From an uncultured Eubacteriales bacterium (GTDB lineage Bacteria; Bacillota; Clostridia; Oscillospirales; CAG-272): a stretch of 64,000 nucleotides of DNA. Under the pieces are notes generated by a model that saw only the letters and a program-made list of their open reading frames with translations, had not been told where the DNA came from and did no database searches. Positions 57,971 to 64,000 of the stretch are shown here, one piece after another. Where the stretch lies: the NCBI GenBank assembly GCA_934446365.1, contig CAKSDZ010000003.1:62001-126000 (forward strand), written 5' to 3'. The translations under genes and the position numbers were made by a program. Within the stretch, counting starts at the first letter, position 1. The number at the start of each line of letters is the position of its first letter.

Positions 57971-59158
57971 TTGATTGCGGTAGTTTTTATCTTACAACTG
58001 CTTTTTATTTTATCTGTGTCGGCGGACAATGCGATTACTTTTGCTGATACTGCATCCAGTGTAACGCTTGTGGATGGAGAATATTATATTCAAAATCGCT
58101 TTCGTCCTCGTTATGTTCAAGTGGATGACAACGATAAACCTGGATATTCTACGTCTGGCAGTATTTTGGAGCAGTGGAATTTCTGTGGAGATGCTCACCA
58201 ACGTTGGATGATTACATCTGTGGGAGACGGTTATTACAAGATCGTAAATGTAAAAAGCGACAAGGCGATTTCTGTCCCTGCCAACAAAATAGGGAGTGAG
58301 GATGTTGCTTTGGTGCAGGAACCGTATGCAGGATTAGACCGTCAAAAATGGAAGATTACATGGACGAAATATGGTTCTTTCAAAATCAAAGCAAAATCTG
58401 CGGAAGCCATTACCAATAAAGATCTTGCTATGGTTATCGGCGACAGTTTATTGGGTGACAGCGATGGCTTGAATGTGGAACAGAGAAAATATGTCGATAA
58501 TAACAGCTTTCGAGATGAATGGAATCTGCATTTTGTAATGTCAGATACCGGAACTGCGGTGGAAGGGCAAAAGAAAGATAATTGGTGCTGGGTGGCTACT
58601 TCAAGGATGTTTGCTAAACATTATTTTCCTAATGTTACTTACACTCAAAATCAAGCTGTCGTAGATATATATGGCAGTGAAGTGGATGTAAAAGCCGGTT
58701 TGCAAGAATCGGCGAGTGCAATGAATTTCTATATATCGAATCTAACCAGTAATGTATTTAATATTAGAGGAACTGGTTGGGAATATGGAGTCTATTCTGA
58801 GCAAACTGTTCGTACTTTTTTAGATAATAATCATGTTTTATTTATTGGACTTGGGCTATATAATAGTGATAATGTAAATACTCGTCAAAATGGTCATGTT
58901 ATTTTAATTTATGGTTATACAAAACAGACCATTATAGATGATAATGGGGCTGTAAATACAAAATATTGGTTTCTTGTAAGAGATCCATGGCCTAAAAATC
59001 AAGGAAAAAGTTATATGATATCTTATGAGAAATTATATAATGGCCGAAATCCACAGATATTTGAGGAAGCAGATAAATATGTGTGGGAATGTCAAATTGT
59101 TATCAATACCAGTTATTCATCAAATTTAGTTCCAGGCCATTTTACATACAACGAATAA
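57971..59158 (+). CDS. Secreted RICIN / papain-like (C39/AvrRpt2-type) cysteine protease, start region disrupted
   Basis: The ribosome site and ATG inherited from the duplication (57941) run into an in-frame TAA after five codons (57956-57958); the same frame then continues open through a signal-peptide-like stretch (IAVVFILQLLFILSVSA) to the end. Translation could restart at the TTG 57971, which has no ribosome site, or the gene may be silent. The rest is intact: RICIN-type domain (EYYIQNRFRPRYVQVDDND, EQWNFCGDAHQRWMI, DRQKWKI) and a papain-like domain with KDNWCWVATSRMF (Cys), NGHVILIYGY (His) and VRDPWP (Asp). It is probably a secreted protease damaged recently. Confidence 0.7.
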   Translation: MIAVVFILQLLFILSVSADNAITFADTASSVTLVDGEYYIQNRFRPRYVQVDDNDKPGYSTSGSILEQWNFCGDAHQRWMITSVGDGYYKIVNVKSDKAISVPANKIGSEDVALVQEPYAGLDRQKWKITWTKYGSFKIKAKSAEAITNKDLAMVIGDSLLGDSDGLNVEQRKYVDNNSFRDEWNLHFVMSDTGTAVEGQKKDNWCWVATSRMFAKHYFPNVTYTQNQAVVDIYGSEVDVKAGLQESASAMNFYISNLTSNVFNIRGTGWEYGVYSEQTVRTFLDNNHVLFIGLGLYNSDNVNTRQNGHVILIYGYTKQTIIDDNGAVNTKYWFLVRDPWPKNQGKSYMISYEKLYNGRNPQIFEEADKYVWECQIVINTSYSSNLVPGHFTYNE

Positions 59159-59171
59159 TAGGAGGATATAG

Positions 59172-59957
59172 ATGAAAAAAACAATATGTTTGTCAATATC
59201 AATGCTTTTATTTATTTTCCTTGTATTTAGTGCTTCTGCTGATGATATAAAAACAGATTCCTTGACTTTTTCAGATTCCGTTTATGAGAAAATCGACAAT
59301 GCCAATCGTAGTAATACAATTCAAATATATAACGGGACATTTATGCATTTATTTGCGGAAAGAAAAAGTATAGAGCAAATCATAACGGATGAAAGCTTAC
59401 TTGATCCATATTATGCGGTAAAAGGGATTTTTTCATCACCTGAATACTATTATGTGAAAGATGGAACTTCACAAAAAATTAGTATAAATCCACCTGAGAT
59501 AGATTCAACTTTACGCTATGTTACTTCTCCCAATTATGTATTGAATCATATTTCTCCGTTTCTTACAGTGCAAAATGTTTATTATTTGAATGGAGATGCT
59601 TCTCATGATGGAATTTATATCTATTATAAAACAAGCGAGGGCGACTATATCTATTATAAAGATTATGCCGAGGCAGAAGAAAGTTATTTGTTTCCGTTAG
59701 AGGATTTTTATTGTATGGCGGAAACAATGGAAGAAAAAGTGCAACAGGAAAAACAAGAAAGAGAACATCTTGACAGTATTCATAAGTATTTATTTGGCGG
59801 TCCTACCTTGCTTTCCGATATCGTCGATATTTCCTCCTATCGGATAACGCCGCGGAATTCGGTTGCTTTATATGTGGGAATTGCTGTTATCGTGTTAGCG
59901 GTCGGTGCCGTGGCAGTTGTTTTAATTCGCAGAAAACGCAGAAAAATTACTTTATAA
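59172..59957 (+). CDS. Secreted, C-terminally membrane-anchored hypothetical protein
   Basis: 261 residues: a signal peptide (KTICLSISMLLFIFLVFSASA), an extracellular part of about 200 residues rich in Tyr (DGIYIYYKTSEGDYIYYKDY), and a C-terminal span VALYVGIAVIVLAVGAVAVVLI with a basic RRKRRK stop-transfer tail. There is no LPXTG motif. The gene is 13 bp after the papain-like protease gene with GGAGG and is probably co-transcribed, perhaps as a surface partner. Family not recognised. Confidence 0.75.
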   Translation: MKKTICLSISMLLFIFLVFSASADDIKTDSLTFSDSVYEKIDNANRSNTIQIYNGTFMHLFAERKSIEQIITDESLLDPYYAVKGIFSSPEYYYVKDGTSQKISINPPEIDSTLRYVTSPNYVLNHISPFLTVQNVYYLNGDASHDGIYIYYKTSEGDYIYYKDYAEAEESYLFPLEDFYCMAETMEEKVQQEKQEREHLDSIHKYLFGGPTLLSDIVDISSYRITPRNSVALYVGIAVIVLAVGAVAVVLIRRKRRKITL

Positions 59958-59966
59958 GAATTTGAG

Positions 59967-60007
59967 GCAAAAAGAGAGTGACCGATATTCGGTCACTCTC
60001 TTTTTGC
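59967..60007 (+). terminator. Terminator of the papain-like protease operon
   Basis: A perfect 19-bp stem beginning GCAAAAAGAGAGTGACCGA with loop TAT; the descending arm ends in CTTTTTGC. Confidence 0.85.
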
Positions 60008-60015
60008 AGAAAGGC

Positions 60016-60044
60016 TTGTAATATAACAAAATATGTGATAAAAT
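60016..60044 (+). promoter_or_regulatory. Promoter of the lipoprotein gene
   Basis: TTGTAA and TAAAAT with 17-bp spacing directly after the preceding terminator. Confidence 0.55.
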
Positions 60045-60117
60045 AATGTTGAAAGATATGCAAGTAAGTCAAAATTGGGAAGCTTCCCCGCCAACTAACG
60101 AAAGGAGATAGAATGAT

Positions 60118-60951
60118 ATGAAAAAGCTGAAAATAGTTTTATCGGTACTGTTCATATGTGCGGTGATCTTGTCAATATTCGGATGCGGTAAAACGGAAAA
60201 AATCGGCGAATTGACGATTGTAATCAAAGATGGTAAGAAATATATAGATTGTAGCGAGTTTTCGGAAGGAGAAAATAAAGACATTCATTTGAGCTATGCT
60301 TTAATTCCTGTTTCATTTTCATCAGAAAAAGAATTTCTTACATCAATACGAAATTATAGCTTTACTGATGCACAGAAAAAGCAGATGGGGCGTCTTGCCA
60401 TCGGTGATCAACTGATAGCCATGCCTGCATTAAAAAGTTCTACGAATCTAGTCTGCTCCTCCAATATGATGCTGAATCAAGTAGATTGGTACGGTGGCGA
60501 TCATTGCAGATATCGGTACACTATTCAATATCATCATAATGAAATCGGTTTGGTTTATATTCCAATTATGGATAAAGAAGATTCGGTTGAGTTTATTGCT
60601 GAAAGGAATGAAGTGTTGACAATTCCTTATGAAAGGATTGAATATACTTTCAATAATATTTCCTATACTCAAACGACTATCACAAGTATCTATGATATTC
60701 CTGATAAATATTATCAGGAAATATATTGGGATTATACAATTGGGTCAAGTGTCTATTATGTCCACCAATATAAGCGTGCGACATCTGAAAGTCTTTTGGA
60801 AAGCTCCCCGTATACAGGTGCGAGAATCGTGATAAAAGACAGCTATGGATATCATGAAATTCTCATCAACGATTCTACCGCGCTTTCGATCACGCCGGCG
60901 TTCTTGGAACAGCTGCAAGTGGCGGCGGTTACGATAGAGACCAAATCGTGA
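60118..60951 (+). CDS. Hypothetical lipoprotein, A+T-rich
   Basis: 277 residues with lipobox SIFGC (Cys near 23) after a basic KKLKIV start. The mature part is beta-rich, containing GELTIVIKDGKKYIDCSEF, NQVDWYGGDHCRYRYTIQYHHNE and YYVHQYKRATSESLLES; no family is recognised. AAAGGAG precedes the ATG. Its composition continues the A+T-rich island, though the final codons become G+C-rich, which may mark the edge of the transferred segment. Confidence 0.72.
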   Translation: MKKLKIVLSVLFICAVILSIFGCGKTEKIGELTIVIKDGKKYIDCSEFSEGENKDIHLSYALIPVSFSSEKEFLTSIRNYSFTDAQKKQMGRLAIGDQLIAMPALKSSTNLVCSSNMMLNQVDWYGGDHCRYRYTIQYHHNEIGLVYIPIMDKEDSVEFIAERNEVLTIPYERIEYTFNNISYTQTTITSIYDIPDKYYQEIYWDYTIGSSVYYVHQYKRATSESLLESSPYTGARIVIKDSYGYHEILINDSTALSITPAFLEQLQVAAVTIETKS

Positions 60952-60982
60952 TTTTCGGTCGGATCACGAAAAAAATAACAAG

Positions 60983-61022
60983 GCAAAGCCCTCCTGTTTT
61001 CGGGAGGGCTTTGCTTTTTTCG
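60983..61022 (+). terminator. Terminator of the lipoprotein gene
   Basis: GCAAAGCCCTCC / GGAGGGCTTTGC perfect 12-bp stem followed by six T. Confidence 0.9.
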
Positions 61023-61079
61023 CCTTGATATCGCATTAAAGCCGATAAAATTGCAAATATACAGAGATTTTTCCAAATT

Positions 61080-61131
61080 ATAACACTTTGCGGTGTTATT
61101 GTATAAAAAATAGAAGAATTTCTATTATAAT
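61080..61131 (+). promoter_or_regulatory. Promoter/operator region of the XRE gene
   Basis: ATAACAC-TTTGCG-GTGTTAT (61080-61099) is a perfect 7-bp inverted repeat, followed by TATAAT at 61126-61131. A clear -35 is missing. The palindrome could be the binding site of the XRE protein itself. Confidence 0.55.
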
Positions 61132-61169
61132 AAATGGTAAATACTGTAATTTAAATGGGAGGAAAAATT

Positions 61170-61409
61170 GTGTATTTGTACCATCGGATTCGGGATTTGA
61201 GAGAGGATCACGATAAAACGCAGCGGGATGTGGCAAAATACCTGAATATGCAGCTTACGGTATATCAGCGATATGAACGGGGCGAAAGGGAGCTGCCGCT
61301 TTGGGCGGCAATCAAGCTGGCGGATTATTATCGGGTCTCACTGGATTATCTTGTGGGATTCACGGACTATCAGGAACGATATCCGGAGTTTTCCGGCACA
61401 TATCTTTAA
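61170..61409 (+). CDS. XRE-family helix-turn-helix regulator
   Basis: The GTG after GGGAGG is chosen over an ATG 15 bp earlier that overlaps the ribosome site. The 79-residue protein is a single HTH_3 domain: LREDHDKTQRDVAKYLNMQLTVYQRYERGERELPLWAAIKLADYY split over residues 9-53, then VSLDYLVGFTD. It lacks an effector domain. A palindrome in its own promoter region suggests autoregulation. It borders the A+T-rich island and may regulate it. Confidence 0.88.
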   Translation: MYLYHRIRDLREDHDKTQRDVAKYLNMQLTVYQRYERGERELPLWAAIKLADYYRVSLDYLVGFTDYQERYPEFSGTYL

Positions 61410-61550
61410 TCATCGGACTTGGCGGCTGCATGGGAATGGGAAAGAAGAACGGCTTGACGGGCGTTCTTCTTTCATTTTTTTCTTTATGGATTGCATGAAC
61501 CGCGATTCTGTGGTATACTAATCCAAAACCTTATTGAAAGGAGCGCCGCC

Positions 61551-63731
61551 ATGCCGCTTTCCGCGAAATTTGTAAAGACCCAGCTGGAGCTTTTTAAGCC
61601 GCTTCTCACCGGCTCCTCGCTCGAGACGGCAAGACGCGGGCAGGATAAGCTCGGGGAGCTGATGGCGGCGACGCGCCGGAAGGATGTCACATCGGAGGAG
61701 CATGCCTTCGATATGTTCGAGGGTGCGTGGCTCATTCCAAAGGATGAGACGCGCGACGGCGTCATTCTGTATCTGCATGGCGGCGGCTATTGCTGCGGCG
61801 ACCTTGCCTATGCGAAGGGCTTCGGCTCGATTTTGGCTGCGGAATGTGGGATTCGGGTATTTGCCGCCGCATATAGGCTGGCGCCGGAAGCGATGTTCCC
61901 CGCGGCGCTGGACGACGCCGTCACGGCTTACCGGTACCTGCTTTCCAGCGGATATTCCAACCGTAAGATTGTGCTTTGCGGGGAGAGCGCCGGCGGCGGA
62001 CTGATTTTTGCGCTCTGCTTGAAGCTGCGTCAGCTCGGTTTGCCGGTTCCGTGCGGCGCCGTTGCCATATCGCCGTGGAGCGATCTTACGGCTTCCGGCG
62101 CTTCCTATGCGGTCAATGAAAAGGCCGATCCCTCTCTGACAAAGGAGCGGCTCGATTTCTATGCTTCGCTTTATACGACAGACCGCACAAATCCGCTTGT
62201 CTCGCCGCTGTTCGGCGAGCTTTCCGGCATGCCGCGCTCGCTTATCTTCGCGGGCGGGGATGAAATCATGCTGGACGACGCGGGGCTGCTTCATGAAAAG
62301 CTGACCGCATCCGGTTCTCAGTCCGAGCTTGTCGTCGCACCGGATATGTGGCACGCCTATGTGCTGTATGATTTGAAAGAGCGCGCATGCGATTATGACA
62401 AAATCAATGAATTTTTGAGCGCGGTTCTGCCGCGCGCCCATAAGCTGCGCTGGATGAAGCTCGACAATGCGGCGAAAATTTATCCGGCGGCGAGACGCCG
62501 GAATTGGAGCAATGTGTTCCGGCTTTCCGCGACGCTTACCGAACCCGTCAACGTGGATATTCTCAAATCCGCTTTGGATGTGACGGTGCGGCGGTTTCCT
62601 TCGATTGCGGTGCGGCTGTGCGCGGGTGTATTTTGGTACTATCTTGAAGAGCTGTCGGAGGCGCCGGCCATTCTCCCCGAAAAAAGCTATCCGCTCGCCC
62701 GTATGGGCGGCCGGGACATCCGCAAATGCGCATTCCGCGTTTTGGTTTATGAAAATCGGATTGCAACGGAATTTTTCCATGCGATTACGGACGGAAACGG
62801 CGGGCTTGTTTTTCTCAAAACGCTTCTCGCGGAATATGTTTCCCAGCGGTACGGCGTGAATGTGCCGGCTGTGTGCGGTGTGCTCGACCGGCTGGAGGAG
62901 CCGTCGGAGGCGGAGCTCGAGGACAGCTTTCTCAAATACAGCGGAGACGTCCCCATGAGCCGCAGGGAATCGACCGCCTATCATCTGCATGGGACAAGGG
63001 AGGTGGGCGGCTTTCTGAATGCGACGACCTTGATTGCCGATGTGGATAAGGTTCATGCGCTGGCATCCCGTTTCGGCGTCAGCATCACCGCGTTTCTATG
63101 CGCGGTTATGATGCAGGCGATTATCGAGATTCAGGCGGAAAAGGTGCCGCGCGTCAAGCGCCGCCGTCCCGTCAAGGTGCTGATTCCGGTCAACCTGCGG
63201 AAGATTTTCGACAGCAGGACGCTTCGGAATTTTGTGCTGTATATCACGCCGGAGGTCAGTCCCGGCATGGGAGAATATACCTTTGAGGAAATCTGCAAAA
63301 GCGTGCATCATCAGATGGGAATGGAGCTCACCGCCAAGCGTATGGGCGCCCGGATCACCACCAATGTAAACAGTGAAAAATCGCTGTTTGTCAAGATTAT
63401 GCCGCTGTTTATCAAGAATTTTGCGATGAAGATGGTTTTCAATGCGGTCGGAGAGCGCAAGTCCTGTCTCTCACTCTCCAACCTCGGCAGGGTAGAGCTG
63501 CCGGAGGAAATGAAGCCGTATGTGACACGCTTTGACTTTGTGCTTGGCGTGCAGGCTTCGGCTCCGTATAACTGCGGCGTCATTTCCTACGGGGATAAAC
63601 TGTATATCAATTTTATCCGGAATACCGAGGAGCCGGAGCTGGAAGCGCATTTTCACGGCGTTATGCGCCGGCTCGGTCTTGTGATGAAGGTCGAAAGCAA
63701 TGCGAAAAGGGAAGTGAGGGAATCCCGATAA
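61551..63731 (+). CDS. Alpha/beta hydrolase (HSL-type esterase) fused to acyltransferase-like domain
   Basis: Start at the ATG after AAAGGAG. Of 726 residues, the first 300 are a hormone-sensitive-lipase-type esterase: oxyanion motif HGGGY (76-80), nucleophile GESAGG (Ser146) and a catalytic His in MWHAYVL near 269. Residues about 310-726 resemble the CoA-dependent condensation/alcohol acetyltransferase fold, with FFHAITDGNGG near 410 in place of HHxxxDG and later RRPVKVLIPVNLR. Single-chain pairing of a lipase-like and an acyltransferase-like domain suggests acyl transfer to a lipid or polyketide-like acceptor. A zinc-ribbon membrane protein gene follows, as in other clostridial genomes I recall. 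Confidence 0.85.
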   Translation: MPLSAKFVKTQLELFKPLLTGSSLETARRGQDKLGELMAATRRKDVTSEEHAFDMFEGAWLIPKDETRDGVILYLHGGGYCCGDLAYAKGFGSILAAECGIRVFAAAYRLAPEAMFPAALDDAVTAYRYLLSSGYSNRKIVLCGESAGGGLIFALCLKLRQLGLPVPCGAVAISPWSDLTASGASYAVNEKADPSLTKERLDFYASLYTTDRTNPLVSPLFGELSGMPRSLIFAGGDEIMLDDAGLLHEKLTASGSQSELVVAPDMWHAYVLYDLKERACDYDKINEFLSAVLPRAHKLRWMKLDNAAKIYPAARRRNWSNVFRLSATLTEPVNVDILKSALDVTVRRFPSIAVRLCAGVFWYYLEELSEAPAILPEKSYPLARMGGRDIRKCAFRVLVYENRIATEFFHAITDGNGGLVFLKTLLAEYVSQRYGVNVPAVCGVLDRLEEPSEAELEDSFLKYSGDVPMSRRESTAYHLHGTREVGGFLNATTLIADVDKVHALASRFGVSITAFLCAVMMQAIIEIQAEKVPRVKRRRPVKVLIPVNLRKIFDSRTLRNFVLYITPEVSPGMGEYTFEEICKSVHHQMGMELTAKRMGARITTNVNSEKSLFVKIMPLFIKNFAMKMVFNAVGERKSCLSLSNLGRVELPEEMKPYVTRFDFVLGVQASAPYNCGVISYGDKLYINFIRNTEEPELEAHFHGVMRRLGLVMKVESNAKREVRESR

Positions 63732-63764
63732 CGCCCCTTTTATTTCACTTGTCGGAGGAATGCT

Positions 63765-64000
63765 ATGTACTGTATCAAATGCGGCGTCGAGCTTGCGGAC
63801 GGCCAGTCGAAATGTCCGCTTTGCGGGACGGTCGTCTACCACCCGGATGTTCCGGTGACGGAGGCGAAGCCGTCGTATCCGTCCTATGTCAGACCGCCGA
63901 TGCGCGTCAATCACCGCGGCGTCATGTTTCTTGTCACCATGGTTTACGTCATGCTGATTATTCAGCTGATTATCTGCGATTTCAGCATTTCCGGCGGATT
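63765..64000 (+). CDS. Zinc-ribbon membrane protein, DUF6320-like, 3' truncated by window edge
   Basis: ATG after CGGAGGA. The first 30 residues form a zinc ribbon (YCIKCGVELADGQSKCPLCG), followed by a Pro-rich linker and the start of a membrane region (GVMFLVTMVYVMLIIQLIIC). The pairing with the upstream esterase-acyltransferase fusion agrees with DUF6320 proteins. The rest of the gene lies beyond the window. Confidence 0.8.
   Translation, partial: MYCIKCGVELADGQSKCPLCGTVVYHPDVPVTEAKPSYPSYVRPPMRVNHRGVMFLVTMVYVMLIIQLIICDFSISGG

Noticed and set aside
1..64000. tRNA, rRNA, tmRNA, SRP or RNase P RNA genes
   Set aside because: Read through for T-arm and conserved core sequences; none was found.

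Overview
The window looks like a chromosomal segment of an uncultured, gut-type low-abundance Clostridia (Oscillospirales/Eubacteriales grade). This is inferred from gene content: RqcH, SLH-domain protein, YfhO, DUF4080-type and TatD-associated radical SAM proteins, MBOAT/DHHW pair, LysM-CAP protein, DUF6320-like zinc-ribbon gene. Strong Gram-positive Shine-Dalgarno sites and sigma-A promoters agree. Core genes are G+C-rich. Three clearly A+T-rich patches (about 4.57-6.04 kb, 35.6-36.3 kb and 55.6-61.0 kb) read as acquired cargo. No tRNA or rRNA gene was seen.

Layout. 0-4.5 kb: sugar-phosphate operon (YggP-like dehydrogenase, aldolase-SDR fusion, PHP protein). 4.5-6.0 kb: A+T-rich cargo flanked by a 75-bp direct repeat that copies the PHP gene 3' end and terminator. 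6.3-18 kb: housekeeping and envelope genes (LysM-CAP, FabG-like SDR, purA, NYN protein, YfhO, radical SAM, rqcH). 18-20.7 kb: a candidate structured small RNA, then two type IV pilin-like proteins, one fused to a large beta-solenoid. 20.8-28.6 kb: a compact P22-like head and connector cassette (small and large terminase, portal, scaffold, coat, gp4-like and gp10-like proteins) behind a consensus promoter with LexA-type boxes, with no integrase, replication, lysis or tail-fibre gene. 28.6-29.05 kb: six copies of an 86-bp tandem repeat. 29.2-35.6 kb: ECF sigma/anti-sigma with two related lipoproteins, polysaccharide O-acylation pair, CPBP protease. 35.6-44.5 kb, minus strand: A+T-rich orphan gene, TatD-linked radical SAM, TatD, metG, nagA, rsmI, two RNA methyltransferases, SLH protein, NERD protein. 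44.7-46 kb: CDF transporter. 46-51.6 kb, minus strand: aminotransferase, FAD oxidoreductase and metNIQ, the transporter preceded by a leader-peptide attenuator. 51.8-54.5 kb: second copy of the structured RNA, then an ABC-2 exporter with an operator-like palindrome and a GyrI-like protein. 54.7-61.4 kb: Cys-rich conserved protein, then secreted RICIN-domain peptidase-like proteins and lipoproteins in a partly duplicated island, then an XRE regulator. 61.5-64 kb: esterase-acyltransferase fusion and the start of a zinc-ribbon membrane protein.

The most unusual items are the two-copy structured RNA family (stem covariation, own promoter and terminator), the Cys/Met leader peptide that overlaps an antiterminator upstream of metNIQ, the SOS-type minimal capsid cassette, and two islands bounded by duplications of a host gene 3' end plus its terminator.
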